Part shown: in pieces, positions 17,400 to 25,609 of the stretch | Layout: each line of letters begins with the position of its first letter | Numbering within the stretch: the first letter of the stretch is position 1 | DNA from: an uncultured Dehalococcoidia bacterium | GTDB lineage: Bacteria > Chloroflexota > Dehalococcoidia > Lucifugimonadales > UBA3495 | Direction: 5' to 3' | DNA: 64,000 nucleotides | NCBI GenBank assembly: GCA_951812625.1 | Contig: CATOSP010000004.1 | Coordinates: 186,001 to 250,000 of the forward strand | Translations under genes and position numbers: made by a program | Notes under the pieces: generated by a model | The model's input: only the letters and a program-made list of their open reading frames with translations | The model's database searches: none | Told to the model about the DNA's origin: nothing

Positions 17400-18257
17400 C
17401 TACAGGCCACAGTGCCCCTCACACTCGTTGATGAAGCCGTTAAGTTCCCGCTCCTGGCTGTCGTCCTCAATGGCTTCGTCCAGTGGAACTCGTCTGTGGT
17501 GTAGGTACGCTAGCTTACGGAACATCCGTCCAGCGTTGTGGTCGCCTGATCGGAGCATGGCGTCAATTTCCACGGCTTCCTGGTACAACTCGGGTTCGCT
17601 TTCTCTGATTTCAAGCCAACTGGACGAGCTGCGGAAGGGACAACCTACACAGGCACTGCGGGTCAAGGTTCTCCGAGGGAAGGTGGTGGCGAACCATTCC
17701 AAGCACTCATTTCGACTCATGGGCAGGTCGTATATCAGAGGGTAGCGGTTGGTTATCCACCATTCTCTGCTGGGTTTGACCCTCATTGCCTCGTCGGTCG
17801 TGATGCCCAGCCACATTTCCACTGCGGTCCCCGAGGACATAGGCTGGCGGGGGTTGAGACCAAGGAGCTTCTGGATTTTACGCCGGATGGGAGCGATTTT
17901 GTAGTCGCTGGTGCATTGACGCCAGTTTATTCCGGCTGGCTTGTGGTCCCTTTCTGCTAGGTAGACCGGGATAGTGAGCCAAGGACGGCCCCTAACGTTA
18001 ACTCCCGCTTTGACATCGTCCCGTAAATTGCGACCAGAGTGGACTCGGTAGATGGTGTAGGATACCTGACGGCGTAGCCACCGCAATGTTCGGTAGACCG
18101 ACGACGGCTCCCATCCGGTATCAGCGAATATTGCGCAGTCGGGTTTCTCACCGAAGGCACCTGATTCGGCCAGCAAGGCCATGACCGTACTCTGGACGCC
18201 ACCACCTAAGCTGAGAACCCGAAGAGCTGGTGGGGGTGTCCGGTCGGGCTGGATCAG
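17400..18257 (-). CDS. PAPS-reductase-like PP-loop ATPase/hydrolase
   Basis: The PP-loop SLGGGVQST and the lead-in ALRVL are upstream of the first ATG (18182), so the true start must be earlier. The only candidate is a CTG at 18257 overlapping the previous stop as CTGA, giving about 285 residues with the PP-loop at 16-24. Further motifs are FADTGWEPSSVYRTL, RQCTSDYKIAPIRRKIQ and ACVGCPFRSSSSW, the pattern of phage and island PAPS-reductase-family proteins. Members adenylate or transfer sulfur (for example DndC in DNA phosphorothioation). Which reaction applies here is unknown. It is the last gene of the four-gene coupled set. Confidence 0.8.
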   Translation of the reverse strand: MIQPDRTPPPALRVLSLGGGVQSTVMALLAESGAFGEKPDCAIFADTGWEPSSVYRTLRWLRRQVSYTIYRVHSGRNLRDDVKAGVNVRGRPWLTIPVYLAERDHKPAGINWRQCTSDYKIAPIRRKIQKLLGLNPRQPMSSGTAVEMWLGITTDEAMRVKPSREWWITNRYPLIYDLPMSRNECLEWFATTFPRRTLTRSACVGCPFRSSSSWLEIRESEPELYQEAVEIDAMLRSGDHNAGRMFRKLAYLHHRRVPLDEAIEDDSQERELNGFINECEGHCGL

Positions 18258-19045
18258 GAACCCGCTTTTGGGCGGGGTCTTGTCTCCTCGACGATGGCTC
18301 GCAGGCCATCATCGTCCACTACGCCTAGGTCTACCGCACCTCCTCGTTCGTTGATGCCGGACAACCACTCAGTGGACGACGATACTCGGGTCAGGAAGTC
18401 CTGGTTGCTGTCCTCCAGTACCAAGTCCCAGAGTATTGCCATTAGGCGAGAATTCGCCAGCAGATAGGGGCGGCGTAGGGATTGATGGAAAAGCCCCACG
18501 TTGGTATTGCCCGCACCAGCCATACCTTGGAGCAGTTCTTCTATCGTGTGTTGCGAGAATTGGGCAATCCGCTGGGCCAGAGTGTGCAGTGTGAACAGTC
18601 TCATGCCGGTGTTGGATTCTCGATTGGCTGTGTTGGCCCTGAGCCAGTGGTTCGCCACGAATTCCCGTTCCACTGTCCTGCGAGTTCTGGCATTGCTCCA
18701 CCTGACGGGGATGTAACGGTCCAGAGCGAAGCAGTTGATGGACGCCCAAAGACGCTCGTTGTGCCAATCCTTGGGACCTAGGTTCGGCAGCGCCTGGGCG
18801 AGTAGCACGGCATGCCGGGCATCATCCACCGGGCCGGCCGAGGGATTTTCATTCATTGGTTCTAAGGAGGTTTCCAAGCTGATGGTTTCGGCCCACATCC
18901 TATCTTGGCTGTCCTCCCTGACCACCCTGGGCATCTCCTCCCTGAGCCTGTCAATATCCGGTTGGGTGAAGAACTCCGGATGACGGCTGCCGAGTGCCGT
19001 CAGGGCTTGGTACCCGACATTGCTCACGATTCGCAGTTCGACCAT
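18254..19045 (-). CDS. Unknown helical protein of the GHKL cassette (DUF6339-like?)
   Basis: 263 residues starting MVELRIVSNVGYQALTALG. A conserved-looking middle reads DDARHAVLLAQALPNLGPKDWHNERLWASINCFALDRYIPVRW, then RRTVEREFVANHWL, then a helical C-terminus with RRPYLLANSRLMAILWDL. This resembles what I remember of DUF6339, a family seen beside GHKL-type ATPases in restriction-like cassettes; I cannot verify that here. It starts 10 bases after the 277-residue gene and its TGA overlaps the CTG start of the PP-loop gene, implying translational coupling. Confidence 0.65.
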   Translation of the reverse strand: MVELRIVSNVGYQALTALGSRHPEFFTQPDIDRLREEMPRVVREDSQDRMWAETISLETSLEPMNENPSAGPVDDARHAVLLAQALPNLGPKDWHNERLWASINCFALDRYIPVRWSNARTRRTVEREFVANHWLRANTANRESNTGMRLFTLHTLAQRIAQFSQHTIEELLQGMAGAGNTNVGLFHQSLRRPYLLANSRLMAILWDLVLEDSNQDFLTRVSSSTEWLSGINERGGAVDLGVVDDDGLRAIVEETRPRPKAGS

Positions 19046-19055
19046 CCAGTATCTC

Positions 19056-19889
19056 CTAGGGTTGCTCCCTAGCTAGCAGCTTCCCAAAGGGTTTATCGAA
19101 GATGATTTGCGCCATCCTAAACGGCTGTATGCTCTCTCTCCTCAAGCCGTTCAATCTCTGGAACCATCCTTGCGGGGCAGCGCCCTCCGCCTCATCTTGC
19201 GGGGTTGTTTCCACAACCCAAAGAGCTTGTACCAGCGCGCTCATGTAGAAGCTCGCCAGTGCTTGGTCCTCATCCTGCCGGAACCTACTGATCTGCTCGA
19301 ATGTTTCCGGGTGTGTAACGATTCGGATCTGACGGTCAGTGATTTCGGTGAAAATGTCAAGCTCACCTGGCGGAACCTTGCCATCAGTGTCTTCCTCGAA
19401 TACGACAAGAGGATCCTCAGTACTCACTTCCCTGATGATGCTGAACTGTTGCATTTCTGCCGCGGCCAATGGCTGGTAAGGATTTGCCCGTAGGGGATAG
19501 TTCAATCCTTGGTACTCTGGATGGATCCCAGGGCTGTCCAGAGGGATGTCAGTCACGCTGGTAACGAAGGGGTAGACTTCCACTGGACCATCTAGCATGG
19601 TGCCGGGAACGGTGACCGATATCGAGAAGTCTCCCTCAGCCGCCTCGGGATCGGCCCGGTACAGCGTGTTGGTGCAGTAAATCATGGCCTTGCACCTAGC
19701 AAGACCCTGCTGGACTGCCTGGGAGATGTAGGGTTCATTCAGGTCGAACTTGATGGTGATGGGAACATCGCCATCGGGGTCCAGTCCTGGCGGGACTTCG
19801 ACACTGGCCGTGAATTCTCCTTTTGGATAGTCGTCGTTGCTGGGCGTCAGGACAGGGTAGAGGAGGTGTCTCTTAGCATCGTACTTCAT
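19056..19889 (-). CDS. Unknown cassette protein, 277 aa
   Basis: It begins at an ATG that overlaps the stop of the GHKL gene as ATGA. The N-terminal half is strand-rich (GEFTASVEVPPGLDPDGDVPITIKFDL, FSISVTVPGTMLDGPVEVYPFV). A short CKAMIYCTNTLYR segment follows the first strands, and the C-terminus is helical (DEDQALASFYMSALVQALWVVETTP). No known domain is recognised. Position between the ATPase and the next cassette gene suggests it is a partner subunit or specificity factor; that is inference from coupling only. Confidence 0.65.
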   Translation of the reverse strand: MKYDAKRHLLYPVLTPSNDDYPKGEFTASVEVPPGLDPDGDVPITIKFDLNEPYISQAVQQGLARCKAMIYCTNTLYRADPEAAEGDFSISVTVPGTMLDGPVEVYPFVTSVTDIPLDSPGIHPEYQGLNYPLRANPYQPLAAAEMQQFSIIREVSTEDPLVVFEEDTDGKVPPGELDIFTEITDRQIRIVTHPETFEQISRFRQDEDQALASFYMSALVQALWVVETTPQDEAEGAAPQGWFQRLNGLRRESIQPFRMAQIIFDKPFGKLLAREQP

Positions 19890-22051
19890 TCAGCCGTGCC
19901 CTCGGCTCTTAGGTAGAAGCCCTTGAGTAATTGCCCGTCGTCTAGTATCGGCTCTCTGGTGTGAATCTCCATCACGACCCGCTCAGCTCCACTCGTCGGC
20001 TTTATCGAACGTACAGCGTCGTTCTTGGTCGTTACCTGCTTGCCGTTTATCTTGACCTGAGGCCTTAGCCCCATCACCTTCTCCGATCCGTCCTCCCCCA
20101 CCGTGACTAGCTTGACGTTCTTTAGCTCTCCACGGGGAGCGTCGAAGACAGCAATCAGGGAATGAGTGTTGCCTATCCCATTCGGCATCATTCTGAGCCT
20201 CGCAAACGAGTGTTCCCGGCGTTGACTGCTGTAGTTGCGCCTCCGGCCAGAGCGACGTCTGCTCTTACCTGGACCTCCTCTCGGCTGCCCACCGGGCGAA
20301 TCAGAGGGGACAATGACACTGGCATTTCCGCGTGACCGCACCCTGGATGGGGGAGCTAGGCCGCTGACTATCTCCCGTGGCGTCGTAATCGTGATATCCG
20401 TGCGTTGGGTACCCTTCCCTTCGGTTTGATTACGCTGCCCCACCAGTGAGACGTACTTATTCAACTCGTTCGCTTCGTCAGATGCATGGGTTAATTCTCG
20501 GTATGTCTTGGTGGAAATTTGGTCCTTCACCCAATCCGCCAGCCGCCTTATTTGTCGATCGGCTTGGCGGCGTCTGCCCGGGTCAAGGATATGGCCTGTA
20601 CTGATCTCGTCGTGGCTGGTGGATTCCGCATCCCGGAGAAGGGATGGTTTGCCCTGGGAAAGGCACTCGATGATGGCAGTGAACCCCTTGAGGTTTCGGG
20701 AAAAACTCCGCTCCCGCCTCATGCGGGGCAGATTCATGCGGCTCAGTTCGGAGGTGATGAGCATACCCGAGTCCCTGACGATGGCGATATCCCTCTCGGT
20801 CCTCTCTCGGTCCTCGTATACCCTGAGGTACAGGTTAACCTGTCCGATGCCCTCTAAAATGGTGGTGGCGTCAGGTTCTTGGGATGACACGGACAGGAAG
20901 CGCAAGGTTTCCCCGGTCAACAAATCTTCCTCCCCCTGTTCTTCCGCGATGTCCATAATGGTGTTTTGATCAATTGTTAGACCGTCTATGTCGAACACGA
21001 CCTTGCCGTTGTTGATGCTGTGGAAGAAGTTCGTGATTGCCGCCGCCGCAGCTAAAGGTCGCCAGTCGGTGTCGTCGTGGACATCGAACCCCACGATATA
21101 GAGGTCAAGACCAGGGTTCCGCCGACGGAATTTGGCATGAATCGCCTCGTCTCCCAGAGGCATGAAGTCTGGTGCACCCAGATACCCCTCATGGCTATAG
21201 CCAATACCCCCATATTCGTGAGAAACCAGCATGCAGCGACCTATGAACAGACTCTTGGTTTCTCCGTTGTTGTCTTCATAGGTTGTGGAGTAAAGAACCA
21301 TCCTAGGGATACTTACCGTATAGGGGGCGTTCTTGCCAATGCCGTGACGACCTGCACTATCGGCCGTCGCCTTCACGTCCACTCCCTCAGCGTTAGTTAG
21401 GGCCTCCCACATACTGGTCCCGTCCTCATGCGGGACGTCGGACGCCCCAGTCGTATTAGCCTCCGAAATTTTAAGTGTGGGGAGTGAATGCTTCTGGATC
21501 GCATCCTTCATATAGGACTCCAGGGCAAGGAGGGGTTGTTTGTCGTTGCTAACCTTGGAAGTCTGGACGCAGGCCTTAATATGGGCCAGCAGGTCGCTGC
21601 CACCTACAAGATCAACATCTAGGTCTTCCTTGCGAATCTGGATGGTCACCGGGGCACCTTTGTTTGCCACGGCATCCAGCGAGTTCTGGGTCGTCTCGCG
21701 GATGACGTTTCTGAAACTGGCCCCTGTGAAGTGAGCAGCACCTTGATTGTTGTACCCGACTTTCTTTCGGTTTCGGTTCTCAGGGAACTCCCAGTCCAGA
21801 TTCTGCGGGCATTGGGGCAGTTCCCAAATGTTGTGCTGTAACAGGCAGTTCCGAACTTCCTCCATTAGGCCGCTGGGCAATATATCCAGGTTCACTCCGT
21901 CGGAGACATCGAACAGTGTCGCCCACACGATATCCCCACTGTCGTCCACTCCCAACGAGCATCTCTCGTCCAACACTTTGGTGGTTGAGGAATGCCCAGC
22001 CTTCAGCTTTATGAAGACAGTATCATCTTCCGGGATAAATTTGATTTCCAC
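19886..22051 (-). CDS. DUF2283-GHKL ATPase fusion protein
   Basis: 721 residues. Residues 1-60 read like DUF2283 (MEIKFIPEDDTVFIKL, then DERCSLGVDDSGDIVWATLFDVS). A GHKL (Hsp90/MutL/histidine-kinase) ATPase follows: N-box RETTQNSLDAV (118-128), G1-like ISEANTTGA (195-203, with Glu where Asp is usual), G2 GRHGIGKNAP (234-243). Then comes VLYSTTYEDNNGETKSLFIG, as in ATPases of restriction-like Z1/MORC-type cassettes. A basic Arg/Ser-rich linker near 585-615 leads to a strand-rich tail. It overlaps the upstream small gene by 29 bases and the next gene by ATGA. It probably senses or remodels nucleic acid in a defence system (inference). Confidence 0.85.
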   Translation of the reverse strand: MEIKFIPEDDTVFIKLKAGHSSTTKVLDERCSLGVDDSGDIVWATLFDVSDGVNLDILPSGLMEEVRNCLLQHNIWELPQCPQNLDWEFPENRNRKKVGYNNQGAAHFTGASFRNVIRETTQNSLDAVANKGAPVTIQIRKEDLDVDLVGGSDLLAHIKACVQTSKVSNDKQPLLALESYMKDAIQKHSLPTLKISEANTTGASDVPHEDGTSMWEALTNAEGVDVKATADSAGRHGIGKNAPYTVSIPRMVLYSTTYEDNNGETKSLFIGRCMLVSHEYGGIGYSHEGYLGAPDFMPLGDEAIHAKFRRRNPGLDLYIVGFDVHDDTDWRPLAAAAAITNFFHSINNGKVVFDIDGLTIDQNTIMDIAEEQGEEDLLTGETLRFLSVSSQEPDATTILEGIGQVNLYLRVYEDRERTERDIAIVRDSGMLITSELSRMNLPRMRRERSFSRNLKGFTAIIECLSQGKPSLLRDAESTSHDEISTGHILDPGRRRQADRQIRRLADWVKDQISTKTYRELTHASDEANELNKYVSLVGQRNQTEGKGTQRTDITITTPREIVSGLAPPSRVRSRGNASVIVPSDSPGGQPRGGPGKSRRRSGRRRNYSSQRREHSFARLRMMPNGIGNTHSLIAVFDAPRGELKNVKLVTVGEDGSEKVMGLRPQVKINGKQVTTKNDAVRSIKPTSGAERVVMEIHTREPILDDGQLLKGFYLRAEGTAE

Positions 22052-22361
22052 ACTCCACTCCTTGATCGATTAGGTGGATGCGCCTCATTTCCACCGAATC
22101 CCCGTGGACACGAAAAACGAGGACTTGCAGCGTCAATCCTTGGGGCGTCTTCCCCTGCACCCACCACTCGCCCGAGTACTTACCGTTCCACGAATCCAGG
22201 AAATTCCGGACCACGTGCATCGCATCATTAAGATCTATGCCTTGGCCATCCAACAGCCTTCTTGCTGTTTCAGTTGGGCGGATGGCAACGTGCATGAATG
22301 CGTTCAAGGGAAGTGCCGTGCTGTCCCAGGCCGAGCGGTATCCTCCGCGGTGGCTGTTCAT
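22023..22361 (-). CDS. DUF4258/BrnT-like small protein (toxin-like)
   Basis: 112 residues. The core (HVAIRPTETARRLLDGQGIDLNDAMHVVRNFL, then GEWWVQGKTPQGLTLQVLVFRVHGDSVEMRRIHLI) follows the DUF4258 plan of one helix pair and a curled sheet. DUF4258 proteins are RelE-fold-like toxins usually paired with DUF2283 antitoxins. Here the DUF2283 module is the N-terminus of the next, overlapping gene. The ATG at 22361 has GGAG directly in front, too close to be ideal, so the start may be a little later. The match is from pattern memory and is moderately sure. Confidence 0.5.
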   Translation of the reverse strand: MNSHRGGYRSAWDSTALPLNAFMHVAIRPTETARRLLDGQGIDLNDAMHVVRNFLDSWNGKYSGEWWVQGKTPQGLTLQVLVFRVHGDSVEMRRIHLIDQGVECGNQIYPGR

Positions 22362-22678
22362 CTCCTACCGCCGGGGGTTGGCCCTAACGGATAGCACTTT
22401 TCGGACAACCAGCAGACTCGACGAGTTGAAGAAGATGAAAACGGCAAAACGGTCGGGCGGACGGTCGGGCACGTTGGACGGACCCTTAACGGGACAATGT
22501 GCCTAGCATCCGTGTTCCTCCTAACCATATATGGGATGGTATGGCTAATCATATCACGAAACGTCATCCGAATAGGAAGCATCACCCCTTCAGATAGCTT
22601 CCAATTGGGGCATCACCAGGATCGCCACGGTGCTCAGTCCGACACCAATCAACATTCCAAGCTCACTGTATCCTCCGA
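22362..22678. other. Intergenic region before the cassette
   Basis: Probably holds the promoter of the DUF4258/GHKL operon, but I find no convincing -35/-10 pair. A short direct repeat GGTCGGGCGGAC/GGTCGGGCACG is near 22451-22472. No gene is supported. Confidence 0.4.
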
Positions 22679-22921
22679 CTACCGGATCAGGCCGTGATCC
22701 TTCTGCTTCTGGTGTAACGAGCAGTATTCCCTCGGGAAGCCAAAAAAGTCTTTGGCTGCATGTTTGTGACAGCGCCCATACCGGCACTCAGCATATTGCT
22801 TCGGCGCTGCCTTTCTGCCCCTTGCCGCCAACTTCTTGTGGCAGTTGAGACAGTACGGAAACTTCGCCTGCTTCGGACGCTTGCAGATTGGACAGCGGCT
22901 CCGGACTCCTCTCGCTGTCAT
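22679..22921 (-). CDS. Small zinc-ribbon protein
   Basis: 80 residues from the ATG at 22921, which overlaps the preceding stop as TGATG. Cysteine/histidine pairs are placed as in a zinc ribbon and knuckle: CPICKRPKQAKFPYCLNC at the N-terminus and CRYGRCHKHA with YCSLHQ at the C-terminus. It is Lys/Arg-rich (KKLAARGRKAAPKQ), suggesting nucleic-acid binding. It is translationally coupled to the duplicated-domain protein. Function unknown. Confidence 0.6.
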   Translation of the reverse strand: MTARGVRSRCPICKRPKQAKFPYCLNCHKKLAARGRKAAPKQYAECRYGRCHKHAAKDFFGFPREYCSLHQKQKDHGLIR

Positions 22922-23769
22922 CACGATAACCTCCAGGTATCTTCGCAAAATTCCTTATAGCTGTACTCCGGAAACTTCCTCTCTTCCCGCAACCTGGCAA
23001 CACCTTTCATCACAGCCCGTACCGCCATGAAAACGGGAGTCAGTCTGGAAAACTTCTCGTGTCTCCGGAGATCAAAAACTACGTTCTCACTCCGCCAATT
23101 CCTCTTCTCCAGAATCTCGCATATCGCTCTATACTCCTCTCCAGAAGCAGCCGCCAAACCTGACTTCCTCAATTCGTCGCCAATCACTTCATCAGCCAAA
23201 AGGTATATTTCTTCTCTCTCTCCGGGCTTGAACTCGCGTGAATCTCCCCCGAACGTCTCAACGTTCATAGGAACAGTCGGTCCCACAACTTCGATACGAG
23301 TTTTCCCTTCAGGACGCACGCCCACCTTATACTCTGTGGTACTCAGCGGATAAGCCGAAGGAATTCCAACCCCGACATCCTTTCTCTCGGATCTCTCCGC
23401 CCACCACTCAGCGCGTCCCACGTCGTGACAGAAGTCCGGGATGGAATAGGACTGAATTCCCCTTTCCTCAATCACACGCTCCACTTGGAAGAAAACATCC
23501 ACGATGGTCACACCCAACTCCTTCATGCTCACTTCCTCTGACCTGATCATAGGAAGGCTGTAATCAGCCTTCCAGCCATTTTCTCGTAACGCTCTGCAAG
23601 CTCCCCTATACAGACGATCCGAGGGAATGTTGTAATCAAGGTCCTGCACGTTCCGGTCAATCACACTCCGTACCAGCCGGAAAACATGCTGCCGTTCACC
23701 CTCCAGCCAGTCGGAGGACTCCCCCTGAGGTGGAACCGAACGGCCTTCGCTCTCCTTCGGAGAAGCCAA
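22921..23769 (-). CDS. Unknown protein with internal duplication, 282 aa
   Basis: The likely start is TTG at 23769 after GGAG. Residues about 51-118 (DRLYRGACRALRENGW to SIPDFCHDV) and about 211-279 (EEYRAICEILEKRNW to SYKEFCEDT) are two copies of one helical module. Each pairs an LYR/EYR helix with a Trp and ends in FC(H/E)D. A strand-rich segment lies between them. No family is recognised. The IS5 element begins only 18 bases upstream, so the native promoter and perhaps the true start have been displaced. The next gene is coupled by TGATG. Confidence 0.6.
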   Translation of the reverse strand: MASPKESEGRSVPPQGESSDWLEGERQHVFRLVRSVIDRNVQDLDYNIPSDRLYRGACRALRENGWKADYSLPMIRSEEVSMKELGVTIVDVFFQVERVIEERGIQSYSIPDFCHDVGRAEWWAERSERKDVGVGIPSAYPLSTTEYKVGVRPEGKTRIEVVGPTVPMNVETFGGDSREFKPGEREEIYLLADEVIGDELRKSGLAAASGEEYRAICEILEKRNWRSENVVFDLRRHEKFSRLTPVFMAVRAVMKGVARLREERKFPEYSYKEFCEDTWRLS

Positions 23770-23786
23770 ACCGTCTCCAAGGAATA

Positions 23787-24703
23787 AGAAACTATCTCAA
23801 AATAGGATTGGTGTGAAAGGGGGAACAGATCGGGGGTCTGGTTAAGATAGGGGAAAGTTGTGTGGTGGTGAATTATGGGGAAGAGAGAGACTCTGCCAAC
23901 GATATGGGAAATACCGGATGATCTTTGGGAGCGAATCGAGCCGGTAATTTTGCGGTTGGACCCACCCAAGCCGAAGGGGCGCAAACGGGTGGACCAGCGC
24001 AGGATGCTGGAAGGGATCATCTTCCGGATGCGCAGTTCCTGCCAATGGAACCGCTTGCCCAAGGATCTGGGGGATGACAGCACCATCCACCGGACTTTCC
24101 AGCGTTGGGTAGAGCGTGGGGTGCTGGAGGCTATCTGGGCCGCCCTGGTCGAGGAATGCCGGGAGTTGGACGGCGTAAACTGGGAATGGCAATCAGCCGA
24201 CTGCTCGATGGGGAAAGCGCGTTTTGGGGGGGCGCTGTTGGACGCAATCCCACAGACCGGGGCAAGGCTGGGAGCAAGAAAAGCATCCTGGTCGACGGGG
24301 ACGGCGGGCCACTGAGCGTGGTGGTGGCCGGAGCTAATGTCCACGACACGAAACTCCTCAGGCCGACGCTGGAGAGCATAGTGGTGGACCGGCCGGAAGG
24401 TACCCAGAACCTGTGCCTGGACAAGGGGTATGACAACCCCACAGGCCACCGGACCGTCGCCGACGCCGGATACCAGCCGCATATCCGGCGTATTGGCGAA
24501 GAGAAATTGGACCAATCGGGTGAGAGGACCCACCCGGCCCGGCGGTGGGTGGTGGAACGCACCCTGGCCTGGCTGTCCAAGTGCCGGGCGATATTGGTGC
24601 GCTACGACAAGAAGGCATCCAATTACCTTGGCTTGCTCCAACTGGCATGTGCCCTCATCTGGTACCGCCGTCAATGGAGCCTCGCTAATTTGAGATAGTT
24701 ACT
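23787..24703 (+). mobile_element. IS5-family element (IS427-like group), copy 1
   Basis: A 917-bp element with imperfect terminal repeats (AGAAACTATCTC at 23787-23798, GAGATAGTTACT at 24692-24703). TA precedes the left end and AA follows the right, so the expected TA duplication is not exact. It carries a two-frame transposase. A related copy lies inverted at 59915-60809. Confidence 0.85.
23875..24698 (+). CDS. IS5-family transposase, two frames joined by -1 frameshift
   Basis: The first frame (23875-24315) holds the DUF4096-type N-terminus (WEIPDDLWERIEPVIL, RKRVDQRRMLEGIIFRMRSS, HRTFQRWVERG). The second (24105-24698) holds the DDE catalytic region (NPTDRGKAGSKKS, VVAGANVHDTKLL, LDKGYDN, RRWVVERTLAWL). 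The frames overlap at TTTTGGGGGGG near 24222-24232. A -1 slip there gives the conserved KARFGG-AVGRNPTDRGK, the usual programmed frameshift of this IS group. The transposase looks complete and possibly active. Confidence 0.85.
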
Positions 24704-24806
24704 AAGCACTGGACCTGCGACACCACCACCGCGAGTGATACTCCAACAGCCAGGGCCGTTCTTACCGCCCAATGCTGAAAACCATGATCTTGGATACTCA
24801 CACAAA

Positions 24807-24848
24807 AACCTCCCGTCTAACGGCGAAGACTCGCCGGGACGGGAGGTT
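24807..24848 (-). terminator. Intrinsic terminator on the reverse strand
   Basis: AACCTCCCGTC (24807-24817) pairs with GACGGGAGGTT (24838-24848), with an inner CGGCGA/TCGCCG stem. On the reverse strand the hairpin is followed by a U5 run. It would end reverse transcription coming from the structured region downstream (24.9-25.3 kb). Confidence 0.75.
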
Positions 24849-24951
24849 ATAGGCCCTGATAACATCCACAGGAAACCACTTCTACGTTAGAATAAAAGCG
24901 GCCTGTCTAGGCCCGTGGGTGTCCCAGTCCCAGCGGGTGGCACCTAACGCA

Positions 24952-24984
24952 ATAGGCCCAGCCGTTACGACCGGCTGGGCCTAT
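24952..24984. repeat. 13-bp perfect hairpin
   Basis: ATAGGCCCAGCCG (24952-24964) and CGGCTGGGCCTAT (24972-24984) are perfectly complementary around a 7-base loop. No U tract on either side. It shares the CCCAGCCG core with the terminator at 16041. Confidence 0.8.
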
Positions 24985-25156
24985 CCACATTAAGTCGCTA
25001 TTTCAACCCGGCTCAACTTTGCCGGGACCAGCCCAAAATCCTCTCTCAAAAGCCGGACGCGAGGGACTCGCCGACTTTGCAACCTCAGAACTTCAGTCCT
25101 ATTGCCAAAGCGACTGAACGTAGCTGGCACCCCCTGGGAACACAGGATGGGCGCTC

Positions 25157-25250
25157 GCTACTGCTGCCGTATCCGTTCAGCATCCACAGGGGGCATGAAA
25201 GCCCTCCGGTTAAACTGACCGGATACGCCTCACTATGAGGCAGCAGTAGC
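25157..25250 (-). ncRNA. Candidate structured RNA, branched fold
   Basis: A 12-bp closing stem (GCTACTGCTGCC at 25157-25168 with GGCAGCAGTAGC at 25239-25250) continues in a 7-bp stem (GTATCCG 25169-25175 with CGGATAC 25220-25226). Side hairpins GCCTCA-CTA-TGAGGC (25227-25241) and GGGGGC/GCCCTC (near 25190-25206) add branches; CCGGT/ACCGG offers an alternative pairing. Strand is uncertain; reverse is favoured because a reverse terminator lies at 24807-24848. No known RNA family is recognised and no reading frame explains the pairing. Confidence 0.45.
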
Positions 25251-25337
25251 ACGGCCATTACACCACACGGCCAACTGATTGACAACTAAACCCTGTCAGA
25301 GATAGTTTCTTAATAGTCGAGCCGGAGGCTCTTGATA

Positions 25338-25592
25338 ATGGACGAGTCTGAACTCGCCGAAATACTGCGGCGTATGCACCACAATGCGCCGTATGGAGAA
25401 CGGTCAACAGCCGTTCACCTGTTTGGCATCCGCTACGTGGCCGAATTATCGGCACCTCACGTCAGCATCAACACGGTGTCCAAGCTTGCTGGACTCGATA
25501 AATGGTACACGGAAGTCCGCAAAGGCATGAGACTAGCCAAGTATGTTGAGCTGAACAGCAGGATAGCCGCACATGGGTTGCGGCTTCCTTGA
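25338..25592 (+). CDS. Small HTH-like domain protein
   Basis: 84 residues from the ATG at 25338, nine bases after GGAGG. The sequence (SELAEILRRMHHNAPYGERSTAVHLFGIRYVAEL, then VSKLAGLDKWYTEVRKGMRLAKYVELN) matches a small HTH-like domain I remember in stand-alone bacterial and phage proteins, with the conserved HLFGI and YTEVRKGMRLAKYV blocks. DNA binding is plausible. It sits between the structured non-coding region and the second transposase, inside the accessory island. Confidence 0.6.
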   Translation: MDESELAEILRRMHHNAPYGERSTAVHLFGIRYVAELSAPHVSINTVSKLAGLDKWYTEVRKGMRLAKYVELNSRIAAHGLRLP

Positions 25593-25609
25593 CTTTTGCA
25601 TCAAGGCCC

